DNA from: Pelagibacteraceae bacterium
Lineage (GTDB): Bacteria; Pseudomonadota; Alphaproteobacteria; Pelagibacterales; Pelagibacteraceae
NCBI GenBank assembly: GCA_009693705.1
Contig: SHWS01000003.1
Location: forward strand, 1 to 64,000
Reading direction: 5' to 3'
DNA: 64,000 nt
Shown piece by piece: positions 10,460 to 21,593 of the stretch (the first letter of the stretch is position 1; each line of letters opens with the position of its first letter). The notes beneath the pieces were generated by a model. That model worked only from the letters and a program-made list of their open reading frames with translations, did no database searches and had not been told where the DNA came from. The translations under genes were made by a program, and so were the position numbers.

Positions 10460-11042
10460 ATTTATTTTAATTATCTTGGCTGTATTAACTTTAATTGGGT
10501 GTGTGGGTGTTTCATCTAAAGGTCTTCTAGGTACAGGCGTTAGTATAGCATTTGATCCAAGATCTGTAGGTACGCAGATTGACGACTCCATCATGCAAAA
10601 AAACCTTATTGCAAGAAACATTTTAAAAGATCCAAAATATTTTTTATCTATAAGAATTAAAGTATTAGATGGAAGAATTTTTTTAAAAGGTAAAGTTGAT
10701 GGGCTTGAAGAGAAATTAATTCTGACAAAATTGGCCTGGGAAACAGATGGTGTTCGTTCAGTTAGAAATGATATTAAAATTAAAGAAGATTTTAAGTTTA
10801 AACAATCTTCAAAAGATTTTTTAATTAGTACAAAATTTAGAGCTGCTTTATTGACAAATAAAGATATTAATTCAACAAATTATCAAATTGAAGTTTATAA
10901 ACAAAAAATTTACCTCTATGGTATTGCTTTAACAGTGAAAGAAAAAAAACTAGTGCTAGAAGAGGCAAATAAAATATCAGATATAGAAGATGTGATTGAA
11001 AGCATAATATTAGTTGAAGATTTGAGAATTCAAAAAAACTAA
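10449..11042 (+). CDS. BON-domain lipoprotein
   Basis: Lipobox LTLIGC, two BON-like repeats (IRIKVLDGRIFLKGKVDG..., YQIEVYKQKIYLYGIA...). Confidence 0.85.
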   Translation: MKFRFILIILAVLTLIGCVGVSSKGLLGTGVSIAFDPRSVGTQIDDSIMQKNLIARNILKDPKYFLSIRIKVLDGRIFLKGKVDGLEEKLILTKLAWETDGVRSVRNDIKIKEDFKFKQSSKDFLISTKFRAALLTNKDINSTNYQIEVYKQKIYLYGIALTVKEKKLVLEEANKISDIEDVIESIILVEDLRIQKN

Positions 11043-11203
11043 TTTTATTTTTACAATTAATTATATCCAACAAATAAGCAAAATTAATGGGAATATTTAT
11101 AATATTGATCTTTGGTAATCTTAATGGAGCAATTTAAATCTTTTATTATTTTATGAAAATCTAATGTTTTTTCTCGGTATAATGATCAATTTTAGTTTTT
11201 CAT

Positions 11204-11233
11204 TTGACGGTGATTAAACTCTACAATTAAGAT
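11204..11233 (+). promoter_or_regulatory. Putative promoter upstream of murJ
   Basis: TTGACG, 18-nt spacer, TAAGAT, about 20 nt before the murJ start. Confidence 0.4.
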
Positions 11234-11254
11234 AAAATAAGCCTAATCAGATTT

Positions 11255-12784
11255 ATGAATTTAATTAAGTCAACCAGCACATTTAGTTTTTTTACTTTAA
11301 TTAGCCGTTTACTTGGTTATTTAAGAGATATATTAATCGCAATATTCCTTGGTACAGGATTTATTGCAGATATTTTTTTTGTAGCATTTAGAATTCCAAA
11401 TACATTTAGAGGACTTTTTTCTGAGGGAACTTTTAATGCAGCATTTGTTCCGTCTTATGCTTCAGAGTTAGTTAAAAATAAATCACAGTCTAACAAATTT
11501 GCTAACGATATTTTTAATTTATTATTTCTTATTTTGTTTTGCATAATTTTTTTAGCTCAATTATTAATGCCAATATTTGTATCATTCTTAGCACCAGGCT
11601 TTATTGAAGATACAGAGAAAATGGATTTAGCAATTCATTTAACACGAATAACTTTTCCATTTTTATTTTTTATTTGTTTAGCATCTTTTTTTTCTGCAAT
11701 TTTAAATTCACACAATAAATTTGCAGTTGCTTCTGCAGCTCCGATAATTTTAAATATAGTATTAGTTCTAGTATTAATTTTTTCAAAATTATTAGATGAT
11801 AATCTTGTTTATTATCTTGCTTATGGAGTTTCTCTGGCAGGTTTTTTACAATTATTTTTTTTATATTTCTTTGTAAAAGAATTCTATTCTGTAAAATTTA
11901 ACTTTAAAATAATATTTAATGAAAAAATAAAAATTTTTTTTAAAAGATTATTACCAAGTATTTTTTCTTCTGGTGTAACACAAATAAATATTTTAGTTGG
12001 AACTATTATTGCTTCTTTTCAAGCAAGTGCTGTTTCTTATCTTTATTATGCTGATAGAATATATCAAATAAATTTAGCAATTGCTGGAATTGCTATCGGT
12101 GTTGTTATACTTCCTCAGCTTTCAAGATATATTCAATTAAAAAAAAAAGATAAAATTTTACTGATTCAAAATAAAGCATTAGAATTAAGTTTTTTCTTAA
12201 GCTTACCAGCTTCTGTTGCTTTAATGATTGGCTCTAATCAAATTATCTCAGCATTATTCGGATATGGATTGTTTGATCAAAATTCAGTTATTAATTGCGC
12301 CAATGTTCTCTATTTTTTTAGTTTTGGTCTTCCAGCTTTCGTAATGATAAAGATTTTTGCAACTTTTTTCTTTGCAAATCAAGATACTAAAACTCCATTT
12401 TATATCTCTTTATTATCAGTTTTAATAAATATCTCTATTAGTCTTTATTATTTTAATACCATTGGATTTATTATTATCCCGATTGCAACAACAATTTCTT
12501 CATGGTTTAATGCAATTTTACTATTCATCTTTTTAAAAAATAAAAATCTTTTCTATTTTAATAAAATTTTTTTAGTCAGATTTTTAAAAATAATAGCTTC
12601 ATCACTTTTAATGGGATTGTTTTTTAATTATTTAATTTTTTTATTTGAGCATCAATTAGCTTTTGATAGTAATTTAAAGTCACTTTTTTTAATTCTTAGT
12701 GTATTTTTAGCGATGTGCTTTTACTTAATTGTTTGTTATTTTATGAAAGCTTTTAAAATAAGTGATATTCAATTAAAGTATTAA
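11255..12784 (+). CDS. murJ: Lipid II flippase MurJ (MviN)
   Basis: Polytopic protein; TLISRLLGYLRDILIAIFLGTGFIADIFFVAFRIPNTFRGLFSEGTFNAAFVP. Confidence 0.96.
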   Translation: MNLIKSTSTFSFFTLISRLLGYLRDILIAIFLGTGFIADIFFVAFRIPNTFRGLFSEGTFNAAFVPSYASELVKNKSQSNKFANDIFNLLFLILFCIIFLAQLLMPIFVSFLAPGFIEDTEKMDLAIHLTRITFPFLFFICLASFFSAILNSHNKFAVASAAPIILNIVLVLVLIFSKLLDDNLVYYLAYGVSLAGFLQLFFLYFFVKEFYSVKFNFKIIFNEKIKIFFKRLLPSIFSSGVTQINILVGTIIASFQASAVSYLYYADRIYQINLAIAGIAIGVVILPQLSRYIQLKKKDKILLIQNKALELSFFLSLPASVALMIGSNQIISALFGYGLFDQNSVINCANVLYFFSFGLPAFVMIKIFATFFFANQDTKTPFYISLLSVLINISISLYYFNTIGFIIIPIATTISSWFNAILLFIFLKNKNLFYFNKIFLVRFLKIIASSLLMGLFFNYLIFLFEHQLAFDSNLKSLFLILSVFLAMCFYLIVCYFMKAFKISDIQLKY

Positions 12785-12788
12785 TTTT

Positions 12789-13793
12789 ATGAATAAAAAA
12801 ATTTTTTCAGGAGTTCAGCCTACTGGTAATCTTCATTTAGGAAATTATTTAGGAGCAATTAAAAATTTTGTAGAGTTACATAATGACCATCACAATAATT
12901 GTGTTTTTTGTGTAGTGGATTTGCATGCTATAACAGTAAAACAAGATCCTAAAGAATTAAGAAATAATATTAGAGAAACAGTAGCAACTTTTATTGCATG
13001 TGGAATTAATCCAAATAAAAGTATTATTTTTAACCAGTCGGCAGTTGGCGCTCATGCAGAGGCAGCATGGATTCTAAGTTGTGTAGCTAGGATGGGGTGG
13101 TTAAATAGGATGACTCAATTTAAGGAAAAAGCAGGAAAAGATAAAGAAAAAGCCAGTATTGGTCTTTACTCTTACCCAGTTTTAATGGCTGCAGATATTT
13201 TATTGTATGACACAACTCATGTTCCCGTTGGTGATGATCAAAAACAACATTTGGAATTATGTAGAGATATTGCAAAAAAATTTAATACTGATTTTGAGGT
13301 AGAAAACTTTCTACAGATTCCTGAGCCTTTAATTCAGAAAGAATTTTCAAGAATAATGAGTCTTAAAGATGCCTCAAAAAAAATGAGCAAATCAGAATTA
13401 TCAGACCTAAGCAGAATCAATTTAACTGATAATAAAGATCAAATAATTAATAAAATAAAAAAAGCAAAAACAGATACTTTGCCTATGCCATCTAATATTA
13501 GTGAACTTAGCACTAGAATTGAGGCTAAGAATTTAATGTGTATATTTTCAAGTTTAACAAACTCTAGCTTAGAAAAAACTTTAGAAATGTTTTCCGGAAA
13601 AAATTTTTCAGAATTTAAAGATAATTTATCTGAAGTTTTGATAAATAAGATTTATCCTATTTCTTTAGAAATTAAAAAATTAATAGACGATAAGTCATAT
13701 TTGGATAAAATTCTTCAAGAAGGAAGCGAAAAAGCCAATTTAACTGCATCAAAAAAAATCAATAAAATTAGAGAAATTGTTGGGTTTTTATAG
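12789..13793 (+). CDS. trpS: Tryptophanyl-tRNA synthetase
   Basis: SGVQPTGNLHLGNYLGA; KMSKSELSD (KMSKS). Confidence 0.98.
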   Translation: MNKKIFSGVQPTGNLHLGNYLGAIKNFVELHNDHHNNCVFCVVDLHAITVKQDPKELRNNIRETVATFIACGINPNKSIIFNQSAVGAHAEAAWILSCVARMGWLNRMTQFKEKAGKDKEKASIGLYSYPVLMAADILLYDTTHVPVGDDQKQHLELCRDIAKKFNTDFEVENFLQIPEPLIQKEFSRIMSLKDASKKMSKSELSDLSRINLTDNKDQIINKIKKAKTDTLPMPSNISELSTRIEAKNLMCIFSSLTNSSLEKTLEMFSGKNFSEFKDNLSEVLINKIYPISLEIKKLIDDKSYLDKILQEGSEKANLTASKKINKIREIVGFL

Positions 13794-13841
13794 TATTTAT
13801 TAAATAGTTTAAATTTTTTAATTATAAACTATAAACAAATC

Positions 13842-14384
13842 ATGTTCATTCAAACTGAAATAACACCTAACCCTAATTCTTTGAAATTTTTACCAGGGAA
13901 AAAAGTTTCAAATAGCGGTCCTTATGAAATTACTAAAAAAAATGATTTAAATAATGATTTAGTTAGAAATATAATGTCTGTTAATGGTGTAAAAGGTGTT
14001 TTCTTGGCTGAAGATTTTATTTCAGTAAATAAAATACCATCAAGTAATTGGGATGAAATTAAGCATATAGTGATCTCGTTAATTAATGAATTTTATTCTG
14101 ATGGAAAAGAGTTTGTAATAGACGAAAATTTGACAGAAAAAAATGAGGATTTAAAAGAAATAGAACAGAGGATTATAAAAATTTTAGACCAAAAAATTAG
14201 ACCAGCAGTTGCACGAGATGGAGGGGATATTAAATTTAAAAGCTTTAAAGATGGAGTGGTCAGTGTTCAATTGCAAGGAAGTTGTTCAGGATGCCCTAGT
14301 TCTACTTTGACCTTAAAACAAGGAGTACAGAATTTATTATGTCACTACCTGCCTGAAGTTAAAGAAGTTATTGCCGTTGAATAA
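13842..14384 (+). CDS. Nfu/NifU-type Fe-S scaffold protein
   Basis: N-terminal Nfu domain (FIQTEITPNPNSLKFLPG) and C-terminal GSCSGCPSSTLTLKQGV. Confidence 0.95.
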   Translation: MFIQTEITPNPNSLKFLPGKKVSNSGPYEITKKNDLNNDLVRNIMSVNGVKGVFLAEDFISVNKIPSSNWDEIKHIVISLINEFYSDGKEFVIDENLTEKNEDLKEIEQRIIKILDQKIRPAVARDGGDIKFKSFKDGVVSVQLQGSCSGCPSSTLTLKQGVQNLLCHYLPEVKEVIAVE

Positions 14385-14387
14385 AAT

Positions 14388-15449
14388 ATGAACATTAAAA
14401 ATTTAAAGCATCAAAAAAATATAGATTTTGGTTCTCTTATAAAAACAATTTTAAGCAGCTTTATAATTCTTGGTTTTTTTTACTTATTACCAGTATTTAT
14501 AAAATTTTCTGGTGAAAGCATTGTAAATAAAAAAGTATTCAAAAACGATTCTCAACAAATTTTAACCTACACACTTAATAATAACTTTGATGAAACGATT
14601 GACAGTGAGTTTTTTGATGAGAAAGATCTTTTAGATGATATTTTAAGCTTAAATAATTTAGAAGAAGACTCGGTAAGATTAAAATTTTCGGATATTATAA
14701 AATTGTTTGAGGATGTTAATTATAAATTAAGTGATGTTAGAAAAAATAAACTTGTTAAACCTGTTGCTTTATCGTGGCTTCCCAACGAAATAAAGTTGAT
14801 TGATAATGTTAAAAAAAAGAAAGAGTTATTTATTCAAATAATATTACCATTAATTTTGGAAGAAAATAATAATATTAGACAAGATAGAAAAAAACTTTTT
14901 ACTATAATTAATAAAAGTAAAAATTCAGATCTTGAACTTAAATGGCTAGAAAAAAAATATAAACAATATGGAATTCCATCAAAAGATTTATCTACCTTAA
15001 AGATAAGAATGGATGAAATTCCAGTTTCTTTGGCAATCGCACAATCTGCCAAAGAAACAGGCTGGGGATCTTCGCGATTTGCTTTGGAGGGTAATGCATT
15101 ATTCGGTCAATGGACTTGGTCTGGCAAGGGTTTAAAACCAGAATACAGAGAAGCAAATAAAGATCATGAAGTTATGAAATTCAATGTACTACAGGCCTCA
15201 GTTCGAGCATATCATAGAAATCTAAATACCCACCCTAGTTATCATGATTTTAGACTATCTAGAGCTGAATTAAGGGATCAAGGAAAACCTTTAGATAGCT
15301 TGATACTTTCACACGATTTAAAAGATTACGCAGAAACTGGAGAAGAGTATGTTGAAAAAATAAAAATAATTATAATTCAAAACAACTTAAAAGATTTTGA
15401 TGACGTCCAGTTAATGCCTTCAAGCAATAATTTAGAAAGCTTGATTTAG
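14388..15449 (+). CDS. Bax-like glucosaminidase-domain protein
   Basis: IPVSLAIAQSAKETGWGSSRFALEGNALFGQWTW. Confidence 0.85.
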   Translation: MNIKNLKHQKNIDFGSLIKTILSSFIILGFFYLLPVFIKFSGESIVNKKVFKNDSQQILTYTLNNNFDETIDSEFFDEKDLLDDILSLNNLEEDSVRLKFSDIIKLFEDVNYKLSDVRKNKLVKPVALSWLPNEIKLIDNVKKKKELFIQIILPLILEENNNIRQDRKKLFTIINKSKNSDLELKWLEKKYKQYGIPSKDLSTLKIRMDEIPVSLAIAQSAKETGWGSSRFALEGNALFGQWTWSGKGLKPEYREANKDHEVMKFNVLQASVRAYHRNLNTHPSYHDFRLSRAELRDQGKPLDSLILSHDLKDYAETGEEYVEKIKIIIIQNNLKDFDDVQLMPSSNNLESLI

Positions 15450-16507
15450 TTTTCTAAAATTATAAATTGTGTTCCAAACCATTTCAATTTATCGTCTTCA
15501 TTAAGTGTACAATTTATCCTTCCTGTTCTTAGAATAAAAGGTTTTGTAAATTTTATATTTAGAGTATTTGAAGAAATTTCAATCTTAGATTTTTCCCAGT
15601 TACCACCTTCATTTGAGTAGCAATTTATATTTTTTATATTTTTTTGTTCTTTAAAGAATTCGACTTTAAATTCAGGTGGGTTATTAAGCTTGGTTAATTT
15701 TTTTTCTTCAGGAAATAAACTTTTATATTGAAGAGGATAAGAATTTATAATTGAAACAAATCTTTCAATTTGACCATAATTTTCATTAATTGGGAACCTC
15801 GGCAGTTCAAATTTATCTTTAGTTATATCTATAACCCCAGAATGTTGACCAAATGCAAAATCAAAATTTTTACTTATGTGGTCTTTCATAAATTTTGAAT
15901 ACTCTCCAAAAGTGTAGGAATATAAACTTGGTATATAGTTAAGTTTCTCTAGAAAAATTTTATTTGCTTTTTCAACATCAGATATAAAATCATTATTAGT
16001 TTTATCAATCAAGTATTGATGTGTGTGCGAATGATGTCCAATAAATGAAAATGGTTCAGCGTCAATTTCTTTAATTTGTTCCCATGTCATGTATCCATTT
16101 TTACCAACAGGTTCAGTAGAAACAAATAAGATAAAGGGTATTTTATTTTTTTTTAGATAAGGCCAGGCTTCCTTATAAAAAGATAGGAAAGCATCATCTA
16201 TTGTTAATAAAATTTTTTTCTTTTTTTGTGGGGTGTTAAATATATTTTTAATTGTAATAGGATTATAGAAATCATAATTTGATTTTTTGATTATTTCCAT
16301 ATGCTTCTTAAACTCCTCCATTTGTATATTGGTTGAAGGATATTCTGGTTGATTAAATCTATGATACATAATTGATAAAATACCCTCCTCCTCAGAATGA
16401 TATTTTATATTATTTTCAATTGAATTAGATTTTGTGGTAAAACTAAAATTAAAAATGACTAAAATTATAATAGATGCCGCAAATGAAAAAATATTTTTAA
16501 TGATCAT
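15446..16507 (-). CDS. Polysaccharide deacetylase family protein
   Basis: ILLTIDDAFLSFY..., FIGHHSHTH, YTFGEYS: NodB-like motifs. Confidence 0.85.
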   Translation of the reverse strand: MIIKNIFSFAASIIILVIFNFSFTTKSNSIENNIKYHSEEEGILSIMYHRFNQPEYPSTNIQMEEFKKHMEIIKKSNYDFYNPITIKNIFNTPQKKKKILLTIDDAFLSFYKEAWPYLKKNKIPFILFVSTEPVGKNGYMTWEQIKEIDAEPFSFIGHHSHTHQYLIDKTNNDFISDVEKANKIFLEKLNYIPSLYSYTFGEYSKFMKDHISKNFDFAFGQHSGVIDITKDKFELPRFPINENYGQIERFVSIINSYPLQYKSLFPEEKKLTKLNNPPEFKVEFFKEQKNIKNINCYSNEGGNWEKSKIEISSNTLNIKFTKPFILRTGRINCTLNEDDKLKWFGTQFIILEN

Positions 16508-16841
16508 TAATAATAATAATAATTATAGTATTACGCATGAAAATAGTAAAATTAATTATGAAAAATTAGTGATCTTAATATCTGATTTTCTTAATTTAAA
16601 AAAATTAAAAAAATCAGACATTAAAACCTTTTATGTAAATTGTGGCCCTGGAAGTTTTGCTGGCATAAGAAATTCTATTTCAGTTGTTAAAGCATTTTTT
16701 CTATCAAAAAAAGTAAATTATTATTGTTATAGTTTTCAAGATTTTAAAAATGAAAAAGATATAAAATACGAAAATATCCCATATTTGTGTGACAAATTTA
16801 AAATAAAAAAAAATTTGATTAATCCTATTTATATAAGTTAA
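16455..16841 (+). CDS. tsaB: TsaB-like tRNA t6A biosynthesis protein (short, N-terminal lobe only)
   Basis: FYVNCGPGSFAGIRNSISVVKAF is the TsaB signature; ATG at 16455 preferred over GTG at 16434. Confidence 0.8.
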   Translation: MTKIIIDAANEKIFLMIINNNNNYSITHENSKINYEKLVILISDFLNLKKLKKSDIKTFYVNCGPGSFAGIRNSISVVKAFFLSKKVNYYCYSFQDFKNEKDIKYENIPYLCDKFKIKKNLINPIYIS

Positions 16842-16850
16842 TATCAAAAT

Positions 16851-17264
16851 ATGTCAGAGACAATTGAAGAAAAATGTTTAGCTAAAGGAGTTAAATTAAC
16901 CGATCAAAGAAAAATAATTGCTAAAGTAATGACCGAAGCTAATGATCATCCAGATGTAGATGAGTTACACAGTAGAGTGTTAAAAATAGATCCTAAAATA
17001 AGCATAGCCACAGTTTATAGAACCGTTAAATTATTCGAAGAGATAGGAATATTAGCTAAGCATGAGTTCAAAGGGGGTAAGGCTAGATATGAACAACTTA
17101 ACGAGGGTCATCATGATCATTTAATTGATATTAAATCTGGAGAAATAATCGAGTTTGTAGATGAGGAAATAGAAAAACTTCAAAAAAAAGTAGCAGAAAA
17201 ATATGGCTATACATTAGTAGACCATAAGTTGGAATTGTATGGGGTTAAAAAAAAAACTCAATAA
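16851..17264 (+). CDS. fur: Fur-family transcriptional regulator
   Basis: LTDQRKIIAKVMTEANDHPDVDELHSRV...ISIATVYRTVKLFEE, EGHHDHLI. Confidence 0.92.
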   Translation: MSETIEEKCLAKGVKLTDQRKIIAKVMTEANDHPDVDELHSRVLKIDPKISIATVYRTVKLFEEIGILAKHEFKGGKARYEQLNEGHHDHLIDIKSGEIIEFVDEEIEKLQKKVAEKYGYTLVDHKLELYGVKKKTQ

Positions 17265-17265
17265 T

Positions 17266-18594
17266 ATGAATCAAAAAATATTTATCAAAACTTTTGGTTG
17301 TCAAATGAATGAGTACGACTCAAATCGAATTTATGATTCTGTCAAAAAAATAGGTTATCAAAAAACTGATAATTATGAAGAAGCAAATTGTTATTTGCTC
17401 AATACTTGTCATATTAGAGATAAAGCAAAAGAAAAAGTTTACCATGAAATTGGTAGGTTAAAAAAAGTTTTTAGATCAAAACAAAAGCCACTAGTTATTG
17501 TTGTTGGCTGCGTAGCTCAGGCAGAAAATCACGAAATGTTAAAAAGAGAACCTTATATAGATTTAATTATAGGCCCTCAGGCCTATCATAAAATTAACAA
17601 TACAATTTTAGCTTATAATCAAGATAAAAAAAAATTAGAAGAAACGGAATTTGACGCTATAGCAAAGTTTGAATATCTAAGTAAAATTAAAAATAACAAC
17701 AGTAAAGTATCCTCATTTTTAACAATTCAAGAAGGATGTGATAAATTTTGTCATTTTTGTGTAGTGCCATTTACGAGAGGACCTGAATACTCTAGGCCTT
17801 ATAAACAAGTTATTGATGAAGCTAAAAGTCTTGCAGATAACGGAGTAAAAGAAATTATTTTATTAGGTCAAAATGTAAATGCTTATAATAACGATGGATT
17901 TAAATTATCTAATTTAATTAAAGAAATCCAAAAAATAAATGAGATTAAGCGAATTAGATATACCACATCTCATCCAAAAGATATGAGTGACGATTTAATA
18001 GAAGTTTATAAGTATTCAAAGAAATTAATGCCACTTGTACATTTGCCTGTTCAAAGTGGATCAGATAAAATATTGGATTCAATGAATAGAAATCATAATA
18101 TTAAAGAATATTTAGATATTTTTTATAAATTAAAAAAAATTAATTCCAATATTGAATTTTCAAGTGATTTTATTGTTGCTTATCCAGGAGAGGAAGAAAA
18201 AGATTTTAAAAATACTTTAGAACTTATAGATAATATTAAATTTATTCATTCTTATTCATTTATATTCAGTCCGAGGCCGGGAACAGTTGCTTCCAAATTA
18301 AAACTTATAGATAAAGCAATATCAATGAAAAGATTAGAAAGAATCCAAAATAAATTATTTGATAATCAAATTATTAAAAACAAATTATTAGAAAATAAGA
18401 CTATAAATGTTTTAGTTGAAAATCAAAAAGCTGATAAAACTGGATTTTTTGGTCGATCAGAATACATGACACCAGTTATTTTTAATGGTACAGAGCAAGA
18501 TATTGGAAAAATTGTATCAGTTAAGATTATCAAAAGTAACCAAAATACATTATTTGGAGAGGCCGTTATGAGTGTTAATCAAAAAGTAGCTTAA
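17266..18594 (+). CDS. miaB: tRNA-2-methylthio-N6-dimethylallyladenosine synthase
   Basis: KTFGCQMNEYDS, radical SAM EGCDKFCHFCVVPFTRG; ATG at 17266. Confidence 0.97.
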   Translation: MNQKIFIKTFGCQMNEYDSNRIYDSVKKIGYQKTDNYEEANCYLLNTCHIRDKAKEKVYHEIGRLKKVFRSKQKPLVIVVGCVAQAENHEMLKREPYIDLIIGPQAYHKINNTILAYNQDKKKLEETEFDAIAKFEYLSKIKNNNSKVSSFLTIQEGCDKFCHFCVVPFTRGPEYSRPYKQVIDEAKSLADNGVKEIILLGQNVNAYNNDGFKLSNLIKEIQKINEIKRIRYTTSHPKDMSDDLIEVYKYSKKLMPLVHLPVQSGSDKILDSMNRNHNIKEYLDIFYKLKKINSNIEFSSDFIVAYPGEEEKDFKNTLELIDNIKFIHSYSFIFSPRPGTVASKLKLIDKAISMKRLERIQNKLFDNQIIKNKLLENKTINVLVENQKADKTGFFGRSEYMTPVIFNGTEQDIGKIVSVKIIKSNQNTLFGEAVMSVNQKVA

Positions 18595-18597
18595 TAA

Positions 18598-19593
18598 TTG
18601 AGTAATTCTATAAAAAAAAAAAACGATACTTTACTAAAGTTTGTTTATTCAGATAATAATTCATTAAGTGTTATTTTCCAGGACAATAATTTATTAATGG
18701 GAGTTGTGGGTGAATTTAATAAAAATTTAAAAGAATTAGAAAAAATTACACAATCAAATTTATATTCTAGAGGTAATTCAATTTTAATTAAGTCAAATCC
18801 TAAGAAAAACGAAACTGTTAAAAATGCAATTCAGTTTTTGGTTAATCAATTTATAAATAATGGAAATATTGAAAATAAGGATATACTTTCCTCAGTAGAT
18901 AAATTTATGATTAATGAAAAAGTAAAAAATAATAATGTTACGGATATTATTAAAACGCCAAAAAAATCCATTATTCCAAGATCAGAAAAACAAAAAGAAT
19001 ATGTTAGAGCTTTGCGTCAAAGCGATATTATAATTTCAGCTGGTCCTGCCGGAACCGGCAAGACATTTTTAGCTGTAGCGGTGGGATTAACAATGTTACT
19101 AGAAAAAAAAATTGATAGAATTATATTATCAAGACCAGCTGTAGAAGCGGGTGAGAGACTGGGATTTTTACCTGGGGATATGAAGGAAAAAGTAGATCCT
19201 TATCTAAGACCATTGTACGATTCGCTTTATGATTTGTTTGATTTTGAAAAAATACAAAGGATGATTGAAATTGGTGATATTGAAATAGCTCCCTTAGCTT
19301 TTATGAGAGGTAGAACTTTAAAAAATTCTTTTGCCATTCTTGATGAAGCTCAAAATGCAACAGATACTCAGATAAAAATGTTTCTAACACGAATTGGAGA
19401 AAATTCTAAAATAGTTGTAAATGGTGATCCGACTCAAATAGATCTTTTAAATAAAAATACGTCTGGTTTGGTGAGAGCAAAAAAATTATTAGGTCATTTA
19501 GATGAAATATCAGTGGTAGACTTTGATCATTCAGATGTAGTTAGACATCCTTTGGTATCAAAGATTGTAAAAGCTTATTCCACTAATGATTAA
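18598..19593 (+). CDS. PhoH-like ATPase (YbeZ type)
   Basis: Walker A GPAGTGKTFLAVAVG, SRPAVEAGERLGFLPGD; TTG start. Confidence 0.95.
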   Translation: MSNSIKKKNDTLLKFVYSDNNSLSVIFQDNNLLMGVVGEFNKNLKELEKITQSNLYSRGNSILIKSNPKKNETVKNAIQFLVNQFINNGNIENKDILSSVDKFMINEKVKNNNVTDIIKTPKKSIIPRSEKQKEYVRALRQSDIIISAGPAGTGKTFLAVAVGLTMLLEKKIDRIILSRPAVEAGERLGFLPGDMKEKVDPYLRPLYDSLYDLFDFEKIQRMIEIGDIEIAPLAFMRGRTLKNSFAILDEAQNATDTQIKMFLTRIGENSKIVVNGDPTQIDLLNKNTSGLVRAKKLLGHLDEISVVDFDHSDVVRHPLVSKIVKAYSTND

Positions 19594-20047
19594 TGTAAAT
19601 GTTATTTCTGAAGAAAAAGCATGGTTTAAAAAAATAAAAAAAAAAAACTTTTTTTTTAAAAATATCTGCAAATTTTTTCCTAAAAAATATAAATTTTTAA
19701 ATAAAAAAATTAATATAACATTACTGTTATCTAATAACAAAAAAATAAAAAAATTAAATAAAAAATTTAGAAACAAAAATAAGCCAACAGATATTTTGTC
19801 TTTCCCCTTAAGTAAGAAAATTAAATTATCCAAAGAAAATTATATGGGAGATCTTATAATTAGTTATAATTTTATGGATAAACCAAAAAAGCAATCAATA
19901 AAAAATTTTCATCAAAAAGTAATTAAGACTTTTATACATGGTTTTCTCCACTTATTAGGATTTGATCATAGTAAGCTGAAAGATTACAAAAAAATGCTAA
20001 AAGAAGAAGAAAAAATTTATCAATCAGTAATATTAAAATTAAATTAA
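19586..20047 (+). CDS. ybeY: Endoribonuclease YbeY
   Basis: FIHGFLHLLGFDH (HxxxHxxGxDH) and TDILSFPL. Confidence 0.95.
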   Translation: MINVNVISEEKAWFKKIKKKNFFFKNICKFFPKKYKFLNKKINITLLLSNNKKIKKLNKKFRNKNKPTDILSFPLSKKIKLSKENYMGDLIISYNFMDKPKKQSIKNFHQKVIKTFIHGFLHLLGFDHSKLKDYKKMLKEEEKIYQSVILKLN

Positions 20048-20048
20048 T

Positions 20049-21593
20049 TTGAGTAAAAAATTATACATAGAGTTCATTTTTTTAACTTTAATGGGTATGG
20101 CAACTTCATTAAGCTTACCTCCATTTAATTTTTTTTTAATTAATTTTTTAACATTCAGTTATTTTTTTATTTTTCTAGTAAAAAAATCTCGATCACAATT
20201 TAATAAATTATTATTTTTTTTTTATGGATGGTTTTTTGGTTTTGGATTTTTTGTTACAAATCTCTATTGGGTTTCTATATCTTTAACTTTTGATGAAAGC
20301 TTTAAATTTTTAATCCCTTTATCATTAATTTTTTTACCAGCTTTTTTAGCAATATTTTATGGTATAATTACTTACTTGTTTTTAATTTTTAAAACAAAAA
20401 AAATAATAAGTTCATTTTTAATCTTTTCAGCAATATATGGTATTTTTGAATTTGTTAGAGGATTTGTTTTAACTGGGTTTCCATGGAATTTAATAGTTTT
20501 TAGTCTCTCTAAAAATTTAGAAATACTATCAATACTATCTGTTGTTGGAACATATGGACTTAATTTATTGTGTATATCTATTTTTACTAGCGGAGGATTA
20601 TTTATATTAAGAGAGACCAAAAAAGATGTAGTTATAAGTATTTTTTTTATTTTAACTCCACTTTTTTTTTATAGCTATGGATTATTTTATAAAAATGAAT
20701 TTTTTAATTCAAAAGTAATTACTTATGATTATAAAATTAGATCAATAGGCTCAAATATTAGCCTTGATCGATTTTATGAAAACATTAATATCATCTCTGT
20801 TATCGATGATTTAATCAATATAAGTGATCCACAAATTAACGAAAAAACTATTTTTTTATGGCCAGAAGGAATTCTTCCAGGAATTTTTCAAGAACAGCTA
20901 ATAGATTATAAAAGTTTCTTTAAAAACAGATTAAGTGAAAATCATTTTTTAGGTCTAGGAATTAACAGTCAACAGAATGAGCAAGGATCTCAAAAGTTTT
21001 ATAACTCTTTCTCTTTGTATGATAATGAATTTAACCTTTTAGATTCTTATAATAAAATAAATCTAGTACCATTTGGTGAGTTTTTACCATTTGAAAGTAT
21101 CTTAAAAAAAATTGGGTTTAAATCAATTACAAATAATTATGAGTCTTTCTCAACTGGTAGTAAAAGAAATATTATTCCTATAGTAAAAGATAATTTTTCT
21201 TTAAAAATTTTACCTTTAATATGTTATGAAATTATTTATTCAGGAAAATTATATACTAATCAAGAATTTGATGTTTTGGTTAATATATCTGAAGATGGAT
21301 GGTTTGGCAAATCAATAGGACCAAAGCAGCATTTTACTCATAGTATTTTTAGAGCAATAGAAAGTGGCAAATATGTAATTCGCTCGTCTAACAATGGTAG
21401 TGCAGCAATCATAAATCCATTAGGAATTGTTGAAAAAAAAGTTGATTTTGGTAAATCTGGCTATGTTGACTTTGAAGAGAGACGAGAAATTCAATCAACT
21501 ATTTTTTCTAATTATGGAAATAAAATATTTGGTATAATAATTTTATTGTATATTTTTTTTATATTTATATTTAATAAAGTTAGACATGACTAA
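20049..21593 (+). CDS. lnt: Apolipoprotein N-acyltransferase
   Basis: [45 protein letters not shown]. Confidence 0.95.
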   Translation: MSKKLYIEFIFLTLMGMATSLSLPPFNFFLINFLTFSYFFIFLVKKSRSQFNKLLFFFYGWFFGFGFFVTNLYWVSISLTFDESFKFLIPLSLIFLPAFLAIFYGIITYLFLIFKTKKIISSFLIFSAIYGIFEFVRGFVLTGFPWNLIVFSLSKNLEILSILSVVGTYGLNLLCISIFTSGGLFILRETKKDVVISIFFILTPLFFYSYGLFYKNEFFNSKVITYDYKIRSIGSNISLDRFYENINIISVIDDLINISDPQINEKTIFLWPEGILPGIFQEQLIDYKSFFKNRLSENHFLGLGINSQQNEQGSQKFYNSFSLYDNEFNLLDSYNKINLVPFGEFLPFESILKKIGFKSITNNYESFSTGSKRNIIPIVKDNFSLKILPLICYEIIYSGKLYTNQEFDVLVNISEDGWFGKSIGPKQHFTHSIFRAIESGKYVIRSSNNGSAAIINPLGIVEKKVDFGKSGYVDFEERREIQSTIFSNYGNKIFGIIILLYIFFIFIFNKVRHD

